DNA of 22,057 bases from Nemertoderma westbladi (taxonomy: Eukaryota; Xenacoelomorpha; Nemertodermatida; Nemertodermatidae): assembly GCA_032718475.1 (NCBI GenBank), contig JAUCBJ010005190.1, positions 1 through 22,057 of the forward strand. The letters are read 5' to 3'. The translations under genes were made by a program, and so were the position numbers. The notes under the pieces are model-generated. The model saw nothing but the letters and a program-made list of their open reading frames with translations, was not told where the DNA came from and ran no database searches. Within the stretch, counting starts at the first letter, position 1, and every line of letters begins with the position of its first letter. Positions 12,501-18,728 of the stretch are shown in pieces.

Positions 12501-13389
12501 GGATTTCGCTTTTCGGTCGACTTTTTATTGGAATTTTATATAGGGGCCTAGGCCTATGAAGATTTTTTATTTTTTTTATTTATCTTTTATTAAGCAGTTA
12601 AGTGTTTTATAGAGCTTATTTCTGTCTTATAACCTGTACATATACTAGGCCTAATTCATTTATTGTTTTGATTAGTTTCAGCTCTTCTGTAACCTGTGTT
12701 TTTGGTGAAAACCTGGTATTCTTCACATGGGGGTAACTGCAAAGTGAAATATAACGGCAGAAAGTCTGGAATTCTTCACATGGGCCGAAATAAGCGCAAA
12801 AAACATACTTTGTGGATTTTCTGGATTTTGAATTTATCTGCTTAACCTCACCGGTATGTCGGCCCATGTGAAGAATAGGCCTACCACAGTACCAGAATTT
12901 CTGCCATTATATTTCACTTTGCAGTTACCCCCCTGCCCCCATGCAGAATGCAGCCATGTGTTGAATAGGCCTACCAGGTTTTCACCAAAAACACAGGTTA
13001 CAGAAGGGCTGAATCTAACCAAAACAATAAACGAATTAGTATATGTACAGGTTATAAAACAGAAAAAAGCGCTATAAAACACTTAGGCCGTAGTAGGCTA
13101 GGCCTGTATAAACAATATGATAAGCCTGTACGCAGTTTAAGCTATGACAGTATGAGCTACGTGCGTGCAGTACCGGTAGTGTAGGCCTGCGTTAGCAGTA
13201 GCAAAAAACAAAAAAGGTAGCATAGGCCTAGTACAGCAGGTTCAGCATCCGATCCGGTACTGCGTAGGTAATGGTAGGCTACTTTTAAAATTTAAACTTA
13301 CGTTTAACTGAAGGTATACCGGTAGGCCTATTAGATTCCGTAGATGAATCCATTTGATGAGAAAGCTGTGAACTTTCCACCGCATTCAT
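156..13389 (-). CDS. PIM-like: PIM-family serine/threonine kinase, complete six-exon gene
   Basis: Join 13389-13302, 12120-11954, 11813-11611, 11473-11313, 5969-5793 and 529-156, giving 389 residues. All five introns are GT-AG with gtaagt or gtgagt donors, and every split codon joins in phase. In order the protein shows the glycine loop GSGGFG (about 51-56), the ATP lysine in VAIK (73), the hinge ERP (125-127), the catalytic loop HRDIKDEN (Asp171), DFG (190-192), PPEW (213-216) and HPWL (291-294). The hinge proline, the LIDFGSGA segment and the activation segment are PIM hallmarks. PIM kinases are constitutively active kinases that phosphorylate Ser/Thr in basic contexts and promote growth and survival. 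The kinase core matches vertebrate PIM1/PIM3 in length, but the protein is longer (389 versus about 313-326) because of a C-terminal Ser/Pro-rich tail. Which vertebrate paralogue it corresponds to cannot be told, and a single pre-duplication PIM is likely. Confidence 0.94.
1490..1513. repeat. poly-C homopolymer, 24 bp
   Basis: Uninterrupted C run in intron 5 (a G run in the sense of the gene). It is one of six long G/C homopolymers in the window. Confidence 0.97.
1867..2090. repeat. degenerate two-copy tandem duplication
   Basis: TGAGTTAxTGCAA, TTGATxAAAAGxAATT and CCAAGCCAGACAG recur in the same order about 102-116 bp apart, with many mismatches between. It looks like an old tandem duplication of roughly 110 bp. 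Confidence 0.5.
2981..3046. repeat. two adjacent perfect hairpins
   Basis: The first stem is 12 bp perfect (2981-2992 with 3000-3011, ATACTCTGGTGT, 7-nt loop). The second is 9 bp perfect (3019-3027 with 3038-3046, CTTCCACCA, 10-nt loop). They are separated by 7 nt. Their role is unknown; they may be a small foldback remnant. Confidence 0.6.
5581..5743. repeat. foldback element with 78-bp inverted arms
   Basis: The left arm 5581-5658 is the reverse complement of 5666-5743 with three mismatches by eye, around a 7-nt loop. The arms are AT-rich and carry ACGCG near the tip. No clear target-site duplication is visible. It sits 50 nt downstream of the exon 5 donor, so the intron 5 transcript could form a long near-perfect hairpin there. 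It is likely a MITE or foldback insertion. Confidence 0.85.
5793..5969 (-). CDS. PIM-like kinase exon 5 (activation segment, C-lobe)
   Basis: Acceptor is gttccag and donor is AACA|gtaagt. Two bases complete Gly207, then [33 protein letters not shown] and [15 protein letters not shown] follow (residues 208-265). PPEW replaces the usual APE motif, as in all PIMs. It lies 5.3 kb from the previous exon and 5.3 kb from the next. Confidence 0.96.
6288..7076. repeat. three identical 263-bp tandem copies
   Basis: Copies 6288-6550, 6551-6813 and 6814-7076 read the same from AGTTATTTATTTTTAG to TTTGCGATGTA, with no difference that I can see by eye. The period is exactly 263 bp. No long ORF spans the unit. 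Identity implies very recent amplification, gene conversion or an assembly effect. Confidence 0.95.
7245..7259. repeat. poly-G homopolymer, 15 bp
   Basis: G run in intron 4, following GGGC. Confidence 0.95.
7868..7892. repeat. poly-G homopolymer, 25 bp
   Basis: Uninterrupted G run in intron 4, the longest homopolymer in the window. Confidence 0.97.
8588..8706. repeat. GGGAC pentamer minisatellite bordering the 16-bp array
   Basis: Two blocks of GGGAC with A/T variants (8588-8644 and about 8663-8706) are separated by a single copy of the 16-bp unit (about 8645-8660). The block-unit-block-array order suggests that a junction piece was itself duplicated. The sense strand of the gene is C-rich (GTCCC)n here. 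Confidence 0.9.
8707..11302. repeat. 16-bp minisatellite array, about 160 copies
   Basis: The consensus on the plus strand is AACGAACCCACACTGT, repeated for 2.6 kb. Common variants are CCCCCACTGT, GAATCC, ACCGAA, CATACTGT, CAACACTGT, CAGCGCAACGAACTC, and a 14-bp unit lacking TA (CACTGAACGAA). Because 16 is not a multiple of 3 and the minus-strand unit has no stop in any frame, all three minus frames stay open for hundreds of codons (up to 674). These are not genes. The array lies wholly inside kinase intron 4 and ends about ten bases from the donor of exon 4. Confidence 0.98.
11313..11473 (-). CDS. PIM-like kinase exon 4 (catalytic loop and DFG)
   Basis: Acceptor is gttctag. The first base completes Lys153, and the exon ends GATG|gtgagt. 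It encodes [18 protein letters not shown] and [15 protein letters not shown], which contain the catalytic Asp171, Asn176 and the metal-binding Asp190. The intron that follows begins gtgagtgagcgggttcg and enters the 16-bp array within about ten bases. If the intron were retained, translation would stop after two more codons at the TGA inside the donor. Confidence 0.96.
11611..11813 (-). CDS. PIM-like kinase exon 3 (alpha-C to hinge)
   Basis: Acceptor is atttgtag and donor is TTCAA|gtaagt. It encodes residues 86-152. [12 protein letters not shown] matches the PIM alpha-C region, [18 protein letters not shown] reaches the hinge, and [13 protein letters not shown] is alpha-D. Proline in the hinge (ERP) is a PIM-specific departure from most kinases, whose hinge offers a normal backbone hydrogen-bond donor to ATP. 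The following intron is 137 nt. Confidence 0.96.
11954..12120 (-). CDS. PIM-like kinase exon 2 (N-lobe, glycine loop and ATP lysine)
   Basis: Acceptor is ttcccacag and donor is ACG|gtgagt. It encodes residues 31-85, including [18 protein letters not shown] and [17 protein letters not shown], which align without gaps to the PIM glycine-rich loop, beta-3 strand lysine and SDWG segment. The 140-nt intron that follows is phase 0. Confidence 0.95.
12401..12451. repeat. 51-nt polypurine tract: (GA)n followed by 19 G
   Basis: Pure purine on the plus strand. It starts AAGGAGAG, runs through GA dinucleotides to GAAGGAGGGGA, and ends in a G run at 12433-12451. Such tracts can form triplex (H-DNA) or G-rich structures; that is inference here. 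Confidence 0.9.
12601..13083. mobile_element. inverted-repeat (foldback/MITE-like) element in intron 1
   Basis: The left arm 12601-12788 matches the reverse complement of 12859-13083. Shared blocks, in order from the outside, are GTGTTTTATAG, TATAACCTGTACATATACTA, GTAACCTGTGTTTTTGGTGAA and AACTGCAAAGTGAAATATAA, then ATTCTTCACATGGGCCGA at the inner end. The right arm carries an extra stretch of about 30 bp. The spacer is about 70 bp. No transposase ORF is present, so it is non-autonomous. Short ORFs on both strands are mirror images of the same arm and are not genes. Confidence 0.8.
13302..13389 (-). CDS. PIM-like kinase coding exon 1 (start)
   Basis: This exon holds 29 codons plus one base and encodes the non-catalytic N-terminus (begins MNAVESSQ, ends GIPSVK). 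The ATG at 13389 has A at -3 and is the first in-frame ATG after an upstream in-frame TAG. The exon ends AAAC|gtaagttt, and its single leftover C joins CG of the next exon to give Pro30. A 5' UTR exon upstream is possible: a ttctacag sequence lies about 45 nt before the ATG. Confidence 0.82.
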
Positions 13390-14009
13390 TCTGGAAGAGA
13401 TGATGTACTGCAACGGCACCAACTTGCTGTAGAATAGATATGCCCTGCCCTACACCCCTATACTGCTATCGAAATAATAATAGAACTCTAAACTCCACTG
13501 AAGTTTGGAAGTAGAAACAGACAAGACAGTTTTGATCAATAATATTGACTCCAATTTAAATGGTAGAACAGTAGACTGGTAGAATAACAATAAAAACAAA
13601 CTCCAAAAATATAACTCAATAATTAAACTGAATCTAAATTACAATCAATACTGATAACAACGCATGCTTCGCATACATAAACTTCAGGAGAAATGGCGGT
13701 AAATTCATACAACCCAAACAAATATTAGAAGTGGAATTCTCATCCAAACAGCCGAAGGCCTATCACGTCAACTCTACTATGATATTCATCCGCGTCATCA
13801 ATACGTATCATATTCTTTATATTATTTACATAAATTAATTACCTAAATACTTGAATTTATGATTAGTAAATAACCTGTGAAGTAATTCACTCACAATTAA
13901 TCAGAAAATGGAAGTTATTTCGATTCAAAATGAAGGAAAAATCTGTACTACATATTTTAATTATTGTAGCGGAGTATCGTCTATTTGGTATAAATGTACC
14001 GAAACCAAC
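13390..14009. other. kinase 5' flank, no gene seen
   Basis: Includes the probable 5' UTR. The minus-strand frame of the ATG stays open for about 18 codons upstream before an in-frame TAG. Apart from AT-rich sequence I see nothing distinctive until the promoter-like cluster at 14010. Confidence 0.6.
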
Positions 14010-14165
14010 CGCGCATGCGCAGGAGTACTCTGATTCCAACCGTTGCTAACAACATCCCATTGATGATTGGAAAGCTTGCCTAGCAACCTTGTAAGCTTTC
14101 ACGCCCTCCCCCTTAGACGATCTCTAAATATCAACAGCAAGCCTTGGTTGTAGCAACCGTTGCTA
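14010..14165 (-). promoter_or_regulatory. candidate promoter: NRF1-type site, CCAAT box, RFX-like half-sites
   Basis: CGCGCATGCGCA at 14010-14021 fits the palindromic NRF1 consensus exactly. CCAAT (minus strand) is at 14070-14066. GTTGCTA/TAGCAAC half-sites occur at about 14042, 14081 and 14151-14165, with GGTTGTAGCAACC at 14146-14158 resembling an X-box. The segment is richer in GC than its surroundings and lies 620-780 bp upstream of the kinase ATG. NRF1 and CCAAT sites are typical of TATA-less animal promoters. The transcription start is not determined, and divergent transcription on the plus strand is possible. Confidence 0.45.
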
Positions 14166-14403
14166 TTTTGAATGCAAGAGTAATGTTGAGTCACGGCTAG
14201 CTGATTCACAATAGTAATTCTCAGTGAGTAAGGTAAGGTAAGATTGGTTGGCATGTGTGTCTTTGAATACGGGCGTATGGACGTGACGTAAGCCCTCTAG
14301 GAGTGATTAATAGGTTCCTGTCATTCTAAGAAAGACTGACAACATTATATAATTATGACGTTATTTTTTTAATCTGTTTATTATATTTAATAAATGATTA
14401 AAT
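14166..14403. other. intergenic, no gene seen
   Basis: Contains a short GTAAG triplication at about 14230-14241 and otherwise nothing recognisable. Confidence 0.5.
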
Positions 14404-14502
14404 TATGATATGATAAATATGATATGATAAATATGATATGATAAATATGATATGATAAATATGATATGATAAATATGATATGATAAATATGATATGATAA
14501 TA
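14404..14502. repeat. 14-bp AT-rich minisatellite (about 7 copies)
   Basis: Unit TATGATATGATAAA repeated with almost no variation. It is followed to about 14565 by TA/CATATA dinucleotide-rich sequence. Confidence 0.95.
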
Positions 14503-14639
14503 TGTATATATACACATATATACATATTATATATATTTTCATATATATATATAATATATATAATTAATATTTCTACAATTGAATAAGAATAATAATAATG
14601 ATTAAACAATCCCTGAAGGAGAGTAGCCTAGAATCAAAA

Positions 14640-15110
14640 TTGATAAAAATTTCACCAAAAATAATTATATTACACCAAAATAAATAATGTGACCCAAAAA
14701 AAAATTATTCAACACCAAATAAAATAAAGTCATCCCAAATAAAATTATTCAAACACCAAAATAAATTTTTCAACACCAAAAACAATTATTCAACAACAAA
14801 ACCAATTATTCGCACCAAAATAAATGACAAAACCCCCAAAATAAATACATTTTCCCCCAAAATAAGTACAAATTTTCCCAAAACAAATACATTTTCGCCT
14901 AAAATAAATACATTTCCCCCAAAACAAATACATTTTCGCCCAAAACAAATACATTTTCGTCCAAAATAAATAAATTTTCGCCCAAAATAAATAAATTTCC
15001 CCCAAATACATTTTCGCCCAAAATAAATAAATTTCCCCCCAAAACAAATACATTTTCGCTCAAAACAAATAAATTTTCGCCCAAAATAAATACATAATCC
15101 CCAAAATATA
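14640..15110. repeat. about 21-bp minisatellite, degenerate toward the left
   Basis: The best-preserved part (14880-15100) repeats CCCAAAATAAATACATTTTCG with A/C and G/C changes and a few shortened units. The left part is a looser CACCAAAATAAATTATTCAA version. Because 21 is a multiple of 3, minus-strand frames show a seven-residue repeat (like FWAKMYL). That is a repeat by-product and not a gene. Confidence 0.9.
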
Positions 15111-15747
15111 TACTACTGCAGCAATAGGCAGCATTTCCGGGAAGGCCGGCAAAGGCGAAAAAGTCATTTATAACTCAGTGACTCAAAAATATACAGTTTA
15201 GGCCTATAAACAGACTCAGTTACAGACTCTCAGTTTTGTATAAATGTAGGTATAAATACTGTATAATAAATGAATATTTTGAAAAATTCATTTTCCATAA
15301 ATATTTGTTTGTTTGTTGTTTTACTACTCATAAACAACAAAACTTACCACTTTAAACGAAATGTCATTTTAATCACATATGTCAGTATGTACAGTATCTA
15401 CCGGGAGTGGAAGGTTTAGTGTTTTAAATATACTTTTAGTTTATTTTGAACAATAAAAGGGCCTAATGTACAGTACTTTTCCAGTAAATATTACTGCAGT
15501 TCACTTATTAATACAGGTTCCAAGCAAGGCCTACTGTATTTATTATAGTACAGTAGGACGTGCTACAAGTACCAGTTCTGTGGTACCTGTATGCATTACT
15601 GGTCTTCGTTGTGATTAACCGCGTCGTACTATTTACTTTCACTTTAGAATTGGACAGGAATTCCTACCATTTACTGAAAGCCTATCTATGGTGCATACAG
15701 TTACCGGTATTACTGTATATTAAATTAAATTATTATAAATAATTATT

Positions 15748-16047
15748 ATGATTATACATGTTGTAAGATACTGTATGGCGGCAAATTTATTGGCTGCTGC
15801 TGCGCAGGTACGATTCAAAAGGGTCCTCAATGCCTTACGTCACGAAGCCAAATCGTCATCTTATGACGACAACAAGAAAGCCTACCGTTTGTCGGAAACT
15901 AAAGTAGACACTTTATGCCACGAATTTCATGTTTATCGGCTCTCCTCTAATGAAAAAGTACGAGTGAAAATTATCGATTTTGCGTGTAAAGTAATTTTGT
16001 CCGCCGGAGTTTTACACAACCGGTTTACAAACTATTTAGATGCGTAG
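15748..16047 (+). CDS. unrecognised 99-codon ORF inside the inverted-repeat element
   Basis: I do not recognise this protein. After a possible acceptor (GCTGCTGCGCAG, ending at 15807) the translation becomes charged and protein-like: LNALRHEAKSSSYDDNKK, then SETKVDTLCHEFHVYRL, then a hydrophobic IIDFACKVILSAGVL stretch before the TAG stop. It could be a captured exon, a relic of an element protein, or chance. It lies between the two inverted arms. No signal peptide or known motif is visible. Confidence 0.25.
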   Translation: MIIHVVRYCMAANLLAAAAQVRFKRVLNALRHEAKSSSYDDNKKAYRLSETKVDTLCHEFHVYRLSSNEKVRVKIIDFACKVILSAGVLHNRFTNYLDA

Positions 16048-16140
16048 TACAGTATCTATCCCCACTGTATTTGCCGTTTAATAAAATCAACAACCAAACG
16101 GCCCCTTAAAGCGCCAATTGTTACGTTTTTATGTCAACAA

Positions 16141-16164
16141 GGGGGGGGGGGGGGGGGGGGGGGG
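16141..16164. repeat. poly-G homopolymer, 24 bp
   Basis: Uninterrupted G run inside the inverted-repeat element, between the ORF and the right arm. Confidence 0.97.
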
Positions 16165-16409
16165 TTGATGTGAATTAAAAGAAGCGTAGACAACATACAG
16201 TATGCATACAGTAGTTGATTGTATTGTTGAAAGTACTGTACATTAGGCCCTTTTATTGTTCAAATTAAACTAAAAGTATATTTAAAACACTAAACCTTCC
16301 ACTCCCGGTAGATACTGTGTACATACTGACATATGTGATTAAAATGACATTTCGTTTAAAGTGTTAAGTTTTGTTGTTTATGAGTAGTACAACAAACAAA
16401 CAAATATTT

Positions 16410-17190
16410 TTCCAGTAAGAACCGATACCGACTCTCAGATAACTAACTGTTGAGGTTGACCCAAAGTAACACATAAAATTATAAATTCAACATTTTTAAT
16501 TTTCTTCTTAATAGATTTAGAAAAATACACCCCTTAAAATTAAATCATTACTTATGAAAAACCACTTAAATTTAAATCATTATTTAGTAAGATACTGTAC
16601 ATTAATAAATTACTGTATTTATTACTGTATTTATTCCACAGAACCACCCTTCCCCTAGTCTGAACCTCAATCCAAATCCGAATATCAATTCAAATCCAAA
16701 ACCGAATCCAAACCCGATATATGAACTGGCCTATAGAATGAATTTTTAAATAGAGATAGTTTGACCTCCCGACCACTAACTGTCCTGGGTGAGCAAGAAT
16801 TGTTATTCTCGCTTTAATCATTAATTACCTGCAAGAGTTTTAAAAGTGCCTCAGTGATACAGTACAATATATCACACCGATTCCGCCGCAGTTATTATTC
16901 AACATTTAGTGAGCTATGTTGTTATCAATAGAAAACACGTTCGTGGGGCCTTCGCGCAGCACGAGGCTCAGTTATGAGATACAAATTATAATTGAGCAAT
17001 TCTAACACAAAATCTGTATTTAAGAAATTAACCAAACCGCAACTACATCATAAGAGGGGAAAGTTGCTCGCTTTCAACCCCCTCCCCCCCCCCCCCCTTA
17101 ATCTGCACCCCAAACCAAAGGCACACAGAGGATTGTTCACAGGTAGGTATTAACAAAAAATTTGTGTTTTAAAAGTAATATATTTTAGGC
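16410..17190. other. intergenic: low-complexity patches, no gene seen
   Basis: Contains a degenerate hexamer-like patch built on AATCCAAA/CCGAAT words (about 16665-16720), a single degenerate relative of the 52-bp satellite (about 16935-16980, with GGCCTTCGCGCAGCACGAGG), and a 14-bp C run at 17084-17097. Confidence 0.6.
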
Positions 17191-17463
17191 GTGGAGGCGA
17201 CCAAATTTATAAGAAATATTATAACTTATCTTATGACGTTTTTCAGTAGTAATGATACTGAAATATTAATTTACCATGTCGATGTCACAACAAAATTATT
17301 TAGCTATATTTATTCTAAAGAATCTCCATTAAATACTCAGCCAATCATTTTGCGAGATAAACAATACGCAAGCTGTCTTATTACTCTAGGGCCTAACACT
17401 ATTGCATGTCCTATAGAATTACACCTTGCTGGAATAGTGGTGAGGTTGAACTGGTCGGACTGA
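17191..17463 (+). CDS. unrecognised 90-codon open frame, possible exon or relic
   Basis: An open frame that begins at GTG directly after an acceptor-like ATATTTTAG and ends at TGA 17461-17463. The translation contains YHVDVTTKLFSYIYSKE and CLITLGPNTIACPIELHL. I recognise no family. No downstream splice partner is apparent. It may be a terminal exon, a decayed mobile-element fragment or chance. Confidence 0.15.
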   Translation: MEATKFIRNIITYLMTFFSSNDTEILIYHVDVTTKLFSYIYSKESPLNTQPIILRDKQYASCLITLGPNTIACPIELHLAGIVVRLNWSD

Positions 17464-17546
17464 TTCCTAGCCCGGCAAACACACCGGACTTGTTCTAGCA
17501 CATATCTGATGTTTCAGCTAAATCAGTGATTGCACTTTGAGATATT

Positions 17547-17560
17547 TTGCCCTCTAGCGG
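17547..17560 (-). promoter_or_regulatory. CTCF-like motif
   Basis: On the minus strand CCGCTAGAGGGCAA fits the core CTCF pattern CCRSYAGRKGGCRS apart from the last base. Invertebrate deuterostomes have CTCF, but binding here is inference. Confidence 0.35.
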
Positions 17561-17744
17561 CAGACTGGAGAACTGCAGACAGATGAGCCTCCCTGGGATG
17601 ACGCATTGAATGAACTATTTTCCATAATTGACCTAACCCCCTAAGAGATAGCGTCAGTTCGCAAAGGCTCCGCCAACTTCGTGGCTCGGACCCTATACCC
17701 CATGCTATAAAATGTATTCGATCGATATACAATTATATATTAAT

Positions 17745-17759
17745 CCGCTAGGTGGTGTC
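17745..17759 (+). promoter_or_regulatory. second CTCF-like motif, divergent to the first
   Basis: CCGCTAGGTGGTGTC on the plus strand fits the same core with one change (T for C in GGC). It lies 185 bp from the first motif in the opposite orientation. Confidence 0.25.
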
Positions 17760-17859
17760 AAATTATTATTCTGCAATTTCGTATTGTACAGTACAGCAGC
17801 ACCGTACCGGTAGGCCTATGTCATTACTTCGGAGTCTCTAGCCAATCCCCAATTAAATG

Positions 17860-18150
17860 TCTTAACTTTTCAATTTCGTAGAAGATAGACTTTATGATTC
17901 TCTACAAGCAACAAAAATTTCAGCTCTGGAAAATGAGGCGTTCCCGACAAATTTAACATTTTCTAAAAACCACATAATCTGTCGTAGCTGACGTCAGAAT
18001 GCATGATTTTTCACCAAACTTTACAAATTTTCTAAACTTTCCCTCTACTACTTACCTACTATGTAAGTTTGGTTCAATTTCGAATCAGCGATGCCAATAA
18101 ATTCGCGTTCAAATATTTACCAGACAGACGGACAGACAGACAGACGGACA
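17860..18150 (+). mobile_element. probable retroelement relic with GACA-type tail
   Basis: A stretch with TAAGTTTGGTTCAATTTCGA runs into CAGACAGACGGACAGACAGA (18121-18150). A conserved 'AAGTTTGGTTGAAAT…' segment followed by (ACAG)n is a common 3' end of RTE-like LINEs and SINEs in marine invertebrates. The 5' limit is not visible and no ORF survives. Confidence 0.35.
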
Positions 18151-18429
18151 TGCCCCATTAGCCCTATATGAACCGTATGCCAAGGTTCCCCGACTACGTG
18201 TCTCGCCCCACAACATACCTTCACTATCTCCCATTCTATGGTTTTAGAAAAGTAATTCAATAAATATTATCAGAATGTGAAATGAAGTCTGCACTGCAGC
18301 ACTGCATACCAACTCAACAACACCTAAAACAGTAAAAAAGGTGAAGAAAACGAAACCAGAAACCAGTGAGATGACAATGGTATGGTAATGCATTTACAGA
18401 TTCGTGCATGACACTGAATAATCTGTCTG
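18151..18429. other. spacer before the 52-bp satellite, nothing recognised
   Basis: Short sequence without ORFs of note. CACTGCAGCACTGCA at about 18290-18305 is a small imperfect repeat. Confidence 0.4.
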
Positions 18430-18728
18430 CCGTCAATTGAATCTGTTCAGAAGACTTCGGGCTGTCGGGCATCATGCTGTAGGATACTGAATCAATCCAT
18501 TGAAATGTTTGAGGCTGTGAGGCCTTCGCGCAGTATGTGAGATACTGAAACAAATCCGTTGAAACGTTTAAGAGACCTTCGTGCTGCACGTACGTGGGGT
18601 ACCTATACCTACTGCATACTGTAACAATCTGTTGAAACGTTTAACAGGCCATCATGAGCAGCATGTTGGATATTGAAACAATATATTGAAACGTTTAAGA
18701 TACCTTCGCGCAGCACGTGGGGTACTGT
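18430..18728. repeat. 52-bp satellite array, left part
   Basis: Monomers follow the pattern TACTGAAACAATCYRTTGAA, then ACGTTTAAGAGACCTTCGTG, then CAGCACGTGGGG. They are more diverged at the left edge and well preserved next to the retrotransposon. The array continues at 20913 after the insertion. A plus-strand start codon at 18686 lies in satellite sequence and is not a true protein start. Confidence 0.88.
18719..18728 (+). repeat. target-site duplication, left copy
   Basis: GGGGTACTGT, identical to 20913-20922. Removing the element and one copy restores an uninterrupted satellite monomer. Confidence 0.85.

Larger units (their letters stand above)
12121..13301 (-). other. intron 1 of the PIM-like kinase (1.18 kb)
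   Basis: Holds the polypurine tract and the inverted-repeat element listed separately, and many copies of TAGGCCTA and TACCGGTA words. I see no coding sequence. Confidence 0.85.
15299..16409. mobile_element. 1.1-kb element with about 180-bp terminal inverted repeats
   Basis: The left arm 15299-15479 is nearly identical to the reverse complement of 16230-16409. Both start AAATATTTGTTTGTTTGTTG at the outer ends and run to GTACAGTACTTT at the inner ends, with only a few mismatches and short indels. The 750-bp interior holds a 99-codon ORF and a 24-bp poly-G run. No transposase motif is recognised and no clear target-site duplication is visible, so it is most likely a non-autonomous DNA transposon or foldback element. 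An inverted segmental duplication is the alternative. Confidence 0.8.

Noticed and set aside
12616-13082. Three ORFs of 73-83 codons on both strands with similar peptides
   Set aside because: They are mirror-image readings of the arms of the inverted-repeat element.
14790-15084. Minus ORFs with YLFWAKM-type heptad repeats
   Set aside because: They arise from the 21-bp minisatellite, whose period is a multiple of three. The composition is simple repeat.
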